Source of the DNA: Akkermansiaceae bacterium
GTDB lineage: Bacteria; Verrucomicrobiota; Verrucomicrobiia; Verrucomicrobiales; Akkermansiaceae
Assembly (NCBI GenBank): GCA_011524615.1
Contig: WTJZ01000227.1
Location: forward strand, 1 to 15,890
Direction of reading: 5' to 3'
Length of the DNA stretch: 15,890 bases
Below, in pieces: positions 13,734-15,890 of the stretch (position 1 is its first letter; each line of letters starts with the position of its first letter). Made by a program: the position numbers and the translations under genes. The notes beneath the pieces are model-generated. The model worked only from the letters and a program-made list of their open reading frames with translations. It was not told the DNA's origin and searched no databases.

Positions 13734-13937
13734 ATGAATACATTCAACAATTACCAAGAATGGCACTACGCCATCACAAAGGTGGGCGGCTTCGAGCTCA
13801 CTAAGGAATACTGTGAGCAACGCATCGCAGAACTAGAGGACGAGAATAATACCCATACCAAGGCCTTCATCGCGGCCTATGGCGTCGCCTACCTCACCCA
13901 AGTCATCGATTGGTTCAAACTCGCACACGCAGCATAA
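13734..13937 (+). CDS. 67-residue unknown protein of the metal operon
   Basis: A small soluble, helical, mildly acidic protein: YQEWHYAITKVGGFELTKEYCEQRIAEL, a linker, then KAFIAAYGVAYLTQVIDWFKLA. It has W, Y, H and one C (C27). It lies 30 bases after the permease, and its stop overlaps the next start (TAATG), so it is cotranslated with the flavoprotein. Composition and coupling argue that it is a real gene. I have a faint memory of similar small proteins (ITxxxGxxLTxxYxxxRI...YGxxYxxxVxxWF) near metal genes, but no function is known to me. It could be an adaptor or regulator of the permease or chaperone. Confidence 0.7.
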   Translation: MNTFNNYQEWHYAITKVGGFELTKEYCEQRIAELEDENNTHTKAFIAAYGVAYLTQVIDWFKLAHAA

Positions 13938-15130
13938 TGAACGCCTCCCTAGAGCAACCACGCGTCTTAATCGTTGGTGCAGGACCATCAGGACTCGGCA
14001 TCTCCAAGGCACTCCATACTGCGGGGGTCACCGAGCAACTCGTCGTCGATGCGCGCGAAGTTGGTGCTGCCTTCCAGTCGTGGCCAGAAGGGATGAGCCT
14101 CCTCTCTCCATCCTTCCACTCGAATAACTTCGGGCTCACCGATCTGAACGCGATCGACCCATTCACCTCTCCAGCAGACTTCCTCAAGACTCAGCACCCC
14201 ACTGGCCCGTCCTATGCAAAGTATCTGCAAGCCATTGTGAGTCAATTCCAACTCCCTGTCAGTACTGGCATCACGGTCAAGTCGATCAAGAAGGAGAAGA
14301 AGGGATTCACCGTCAAGACCTCACAGGGGACGATCACTCCTGACTACGTCGTCTGGGCTGCGGGCCAGTTCTTCTCACCAAAGGATCGCGACTTCCCAGG
14401 AGCAGAGCACGCCATTCATAACTCACAAGTCAAGGACTGGAAGGAACTCCAGGGGGAGAGCTTCACCATCATTGGGGGATACGAGAGTGGCGTCGATGCG
14501 GCTATCAATCTCGTGACGCTAGGCAAGTCTGTGCGCCTCATCTCGAGAGGTAAGCCCTGGACGGTCGACCATCCAGATCCCTCTCGCTCTCTAGCACCAC
14601 GCACCTTCGATCGACTCCGTGCCGTCCTCCGTAACCCTAAGCTCGCACCGTTACTAGAGCTCGATGGTGACACCACCATTAAGGAGATCGAGAAAGGCGA
14701 TGGTTTCTGGATTCTGAAGGACCAAGACGGCTTCCCTATCACCAGCATGACGCAGCCCATCCTCGCCAATGGATTCCACTCTGGACTCGGTATCGTAGAG
14801 GATCTCTTCGACCATAACGAACACGACAACCCCATCTTCTCTGAGGAAGCGGATGAGTCTACTAAGACCGAGGGGCTCTTCTACAGTGGTCCAGCACTTG
14901 TACACCGTGATGCTCTCTTCTGCTTTATCTATAAGTTCCGCGCCCGCTTTGGTGTCATCGCGGCAGAGATCGCGCGACGTCTAGGCAAGGAAGAGGTCGA
15001 GGCTAAGCTCGAGCCCTACGCTAAGGCTGGCTTCATGAACTATGACCTCGACTGCTGTACTGATTGCCAATGCGCCATCGACCCAGACGAGACAGACACC
15101 CCAACCCCTGAACAATTTCAACAAGCATAA
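13937..15130 (+). CDS. FAD/NAD(P)-binding oxidoreductase with C-terminal CCxxCxC motif
   Basis: 397 residues. The N-terminal FAD motif is GAGPSGLG (14-21). A second dinucleotide motif IIGGYESGVDAA is near 177-188, and a WAAGQFF ATG-like strand precedes it. The layout resembles YpdA/CzcO-type two-dinucleotide-fold flavoproteins. There is no CxxC in the NAD domain, so it is not a standard thioredoxin reductase. The C-terminus carries C373-C374-x-x-C377-x-C379 (CCTDCQC), a likely metal or Fe-S site or a redox-active tail; the only other cysteine I see is in LFCFIYK. The start ATG overlaps the stop of the small gene, and the stop overlaps the COG0523 start. The longer start at 13910 is rejected. 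It probably acts with the metallochaperone, for example by reducing metal-binding thiols. The substrate is unknown. Confidence 0.8.
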   Translation: MNASLEQPRVLIVGAGPSGLGISKALHTAGVTEQLVVDAREVGAAFQSWPEGMSLLSPSFHSNNFGLTDLNAIDPFTSPADFLKTQHPTGPSYAKYLQAIVSQFQLPVSTGITVKSIKKEKKGFTVKTSQGTITPDYVVWAAGQFFSPKDRDFPGAEHAIHNSQVKDWKELQGESFTIIGGYESGVDAAINLVTLGKSVRLISRGKPWTVDHPDPSRSLAPRTFDRLRAVLRNPKLAPLLELDGDTTIKEIEKGDGFWILKDQDGFPITSMTQPILANGFHSGLGIVEDLFDHNEHDNPIFSEEADESTKTEGLFYSGPALVHRDALFCFIYKFRARFGVIAAEIARRLGKEEVEAKLEPYAKAGFMNYDLDCCTDCQCAIDPDETDTPTPEQFQQA

Positions 15131-15890
15131 TGTCTGAAGAACTAGATGATATCCGCCCACTCCCCGTCACGATCCTCTCAGGATTCCTCGGAGCGGGCAA
15201 AACCACCCTCCTCAACCATATCCTCAACAACCGTGAGGGCAAGCGTATCGCCGTCATCGTCAATGACATGTCCGAGGTCAATATCGACGCTGATCTCGTC
15301 CGTAATGGAGACGCCGCACTCTCCCACACCGAGGAGAAGATGGTCGAGATGTCTAACGGCTGTATCTGCTGTACCCTGCGTGAAGACCTCCTCATCGAGA
15401 TCAGCAAGCTCGCCCTCGAGAACCGTTTCGATCACCTCGTCATCGAGTCTACAGGGGTGTCAGAGCCTATGCCGGTCGCAGAGACCTTTACCTTCACCGA
15501 TGAGGACGGACACTCACTCAGTGACATCGCCCAGATCGATACGATGGTCACCGTCGTCGATGCGCCCAACTTCCTCCGGGACTACACCACTACGGACTCT
15601 CTCGCTGACCGCCAGCAGGCCGTCGGAGAGGAAGACGAACGCACCATCGTAGACCTCCTCACCGACCAGCTCGAGTTCGCCAATGTCATCCTCGTCAATA
15701 AGACCGACCTCGTCTCTGAGGAGCAGGTACAACAAGTACACGGCATGATCAGAGCGCTCAATCCTCAGGTACAGATCTATAATACCGTTGAGTCTCAGAT
15801 CCCTCTCGATAAGGTCGTCGGCACAGGCCTCTACGATATGGAGGCCGCCTCACAGCAAGAGGGCTGGCTCCATTCCCTCGTCGAGCATAC
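15130..15890 (+). CDS. COG0523 GTPase metallochaperone (CobW/ZigA-type), 3'-truncated by window end
   Basis: 253 residues are visible and the frame is open at the window end, so the CobW C-terminal domain is missing here only because of the cut. G-domain motifs: Walker A GFLGAGKTT (18-26), metal-binding GCICC (77-81, the CxCC signature), ESTG (106-109) and NKTD (190-193). VNDMSEVNIDA and SNGCICCTLREDLL match the zinc-starvation subgroup (ZigA/ZagA/YciC-like), which uses GTP-gated zinc transfer to client proteins. It begins in the stop codon of the flavoprotein. This gene is the main reason to read the operon as zinc-related; iron or another metal is possible because the permease is FeoB-like. 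Confidence 0.92.
   Translation, partial: MSEELDDIRPLPVTILSGFLGAGKTTLLNHILNNREGKRIAVIVNDMSEVNIDADLVRNGDAALSHTEEKMVEMSNGCICCTLREDLLIEISKLALENRFDHLVIESTGVSEPMPVAETFTFTDEDGHSLSDIAQIDTMVTVVDAPNFLRDYTTTDSLADRQQAVGEEDERTIVDLLTDQLEFANVILVNKTDLVSEEQVQQVHGMIRALNPQVQIYNTVESQIPLDKVVGTGLYDMEAASQQEGWLHSLVEH

Noticed and set aside
15146..15652. 168-codon plus-strand frame
   Set aside because: Ser-rich out-of-frame shadow of the COG0523 gene.

Overview
The window is a stretch of bacterial chromosome, protein-coding on both strands and free of phage, transposase or CRISPR sequence. The gene mix fits a Gram-negative, non-proteobacterial organism, and Verrucomicrobiota (Opitutae-like) is my best guess. The evidence for this is a class III PPK2, a GnnA-like Gfo/Idh/MocA dehydrogenase, a DUF721/DciA protein, HemQ/ChdC, frequent absence of Shine-Dalgarno sequences, and strong use of CTC/ATC codons. 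This is an inference from family resemblance; there is no rRNA in the window to prove it.

Left edge (1-1925): a two-gene cassette, an AAA/ABC-type ATPase (5' end cut by the window) followed with a 1-nt stop/start overlap by an RloB-family TOPRIM-like protein. This RloA-RloB (AbiL-like) arrangement is a candidate anti-phage system. It is visibly more AT-rich than the rest, which suggests transfer.

Housekeeping block (1999-12300): PPK2 polyphosphate kinase (+), Bax-inhibitor-1 family membrane protein (-), Gfo/Idh/MocA oxidoreductase (+), ferredoxin plus overlapping DciA-like gene (-), a one-TM protein and HemQ coproheme decarboxylase (+), an alpha/beta hydrolase (+), MsrA (+), a dGTPase-family HD hydrolase (+), a conserved protein of uncertain function (-) whose stop codon shares a CTAG with the dGTPase stop, and Ndk with an overlapping TfoX C-terminal-domain gene (-). 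Two divergent tRNA genes follow, Gln(TTG) on the minus strand and a CAT-anticodon tRNA (probably Ile2) on the plus strand. Intrinsic terminators mark most transcription-unit ends.

Right edge (12564-15890): a tightly packed operon of four genes. They are a FeoB-like 'gate' permease that lacks the FeoB GTPase domain, a 67-residue protein, an FAD/NAD(P)-binding oxidoreductase ending in a CCxxCxC cluster, and a COG0523 (CobW/ZigA-type) GTPase metallochaperone with a CxCC motif, cut by the window end. The last two junctions are 1-nt TAATG overlaps. A 25-bp imperfect palindrome lies about 30 bp upstream of the first gene. I read this as a metal (zinc or iron) uptake and metallation module and consider it the most interesting system here.
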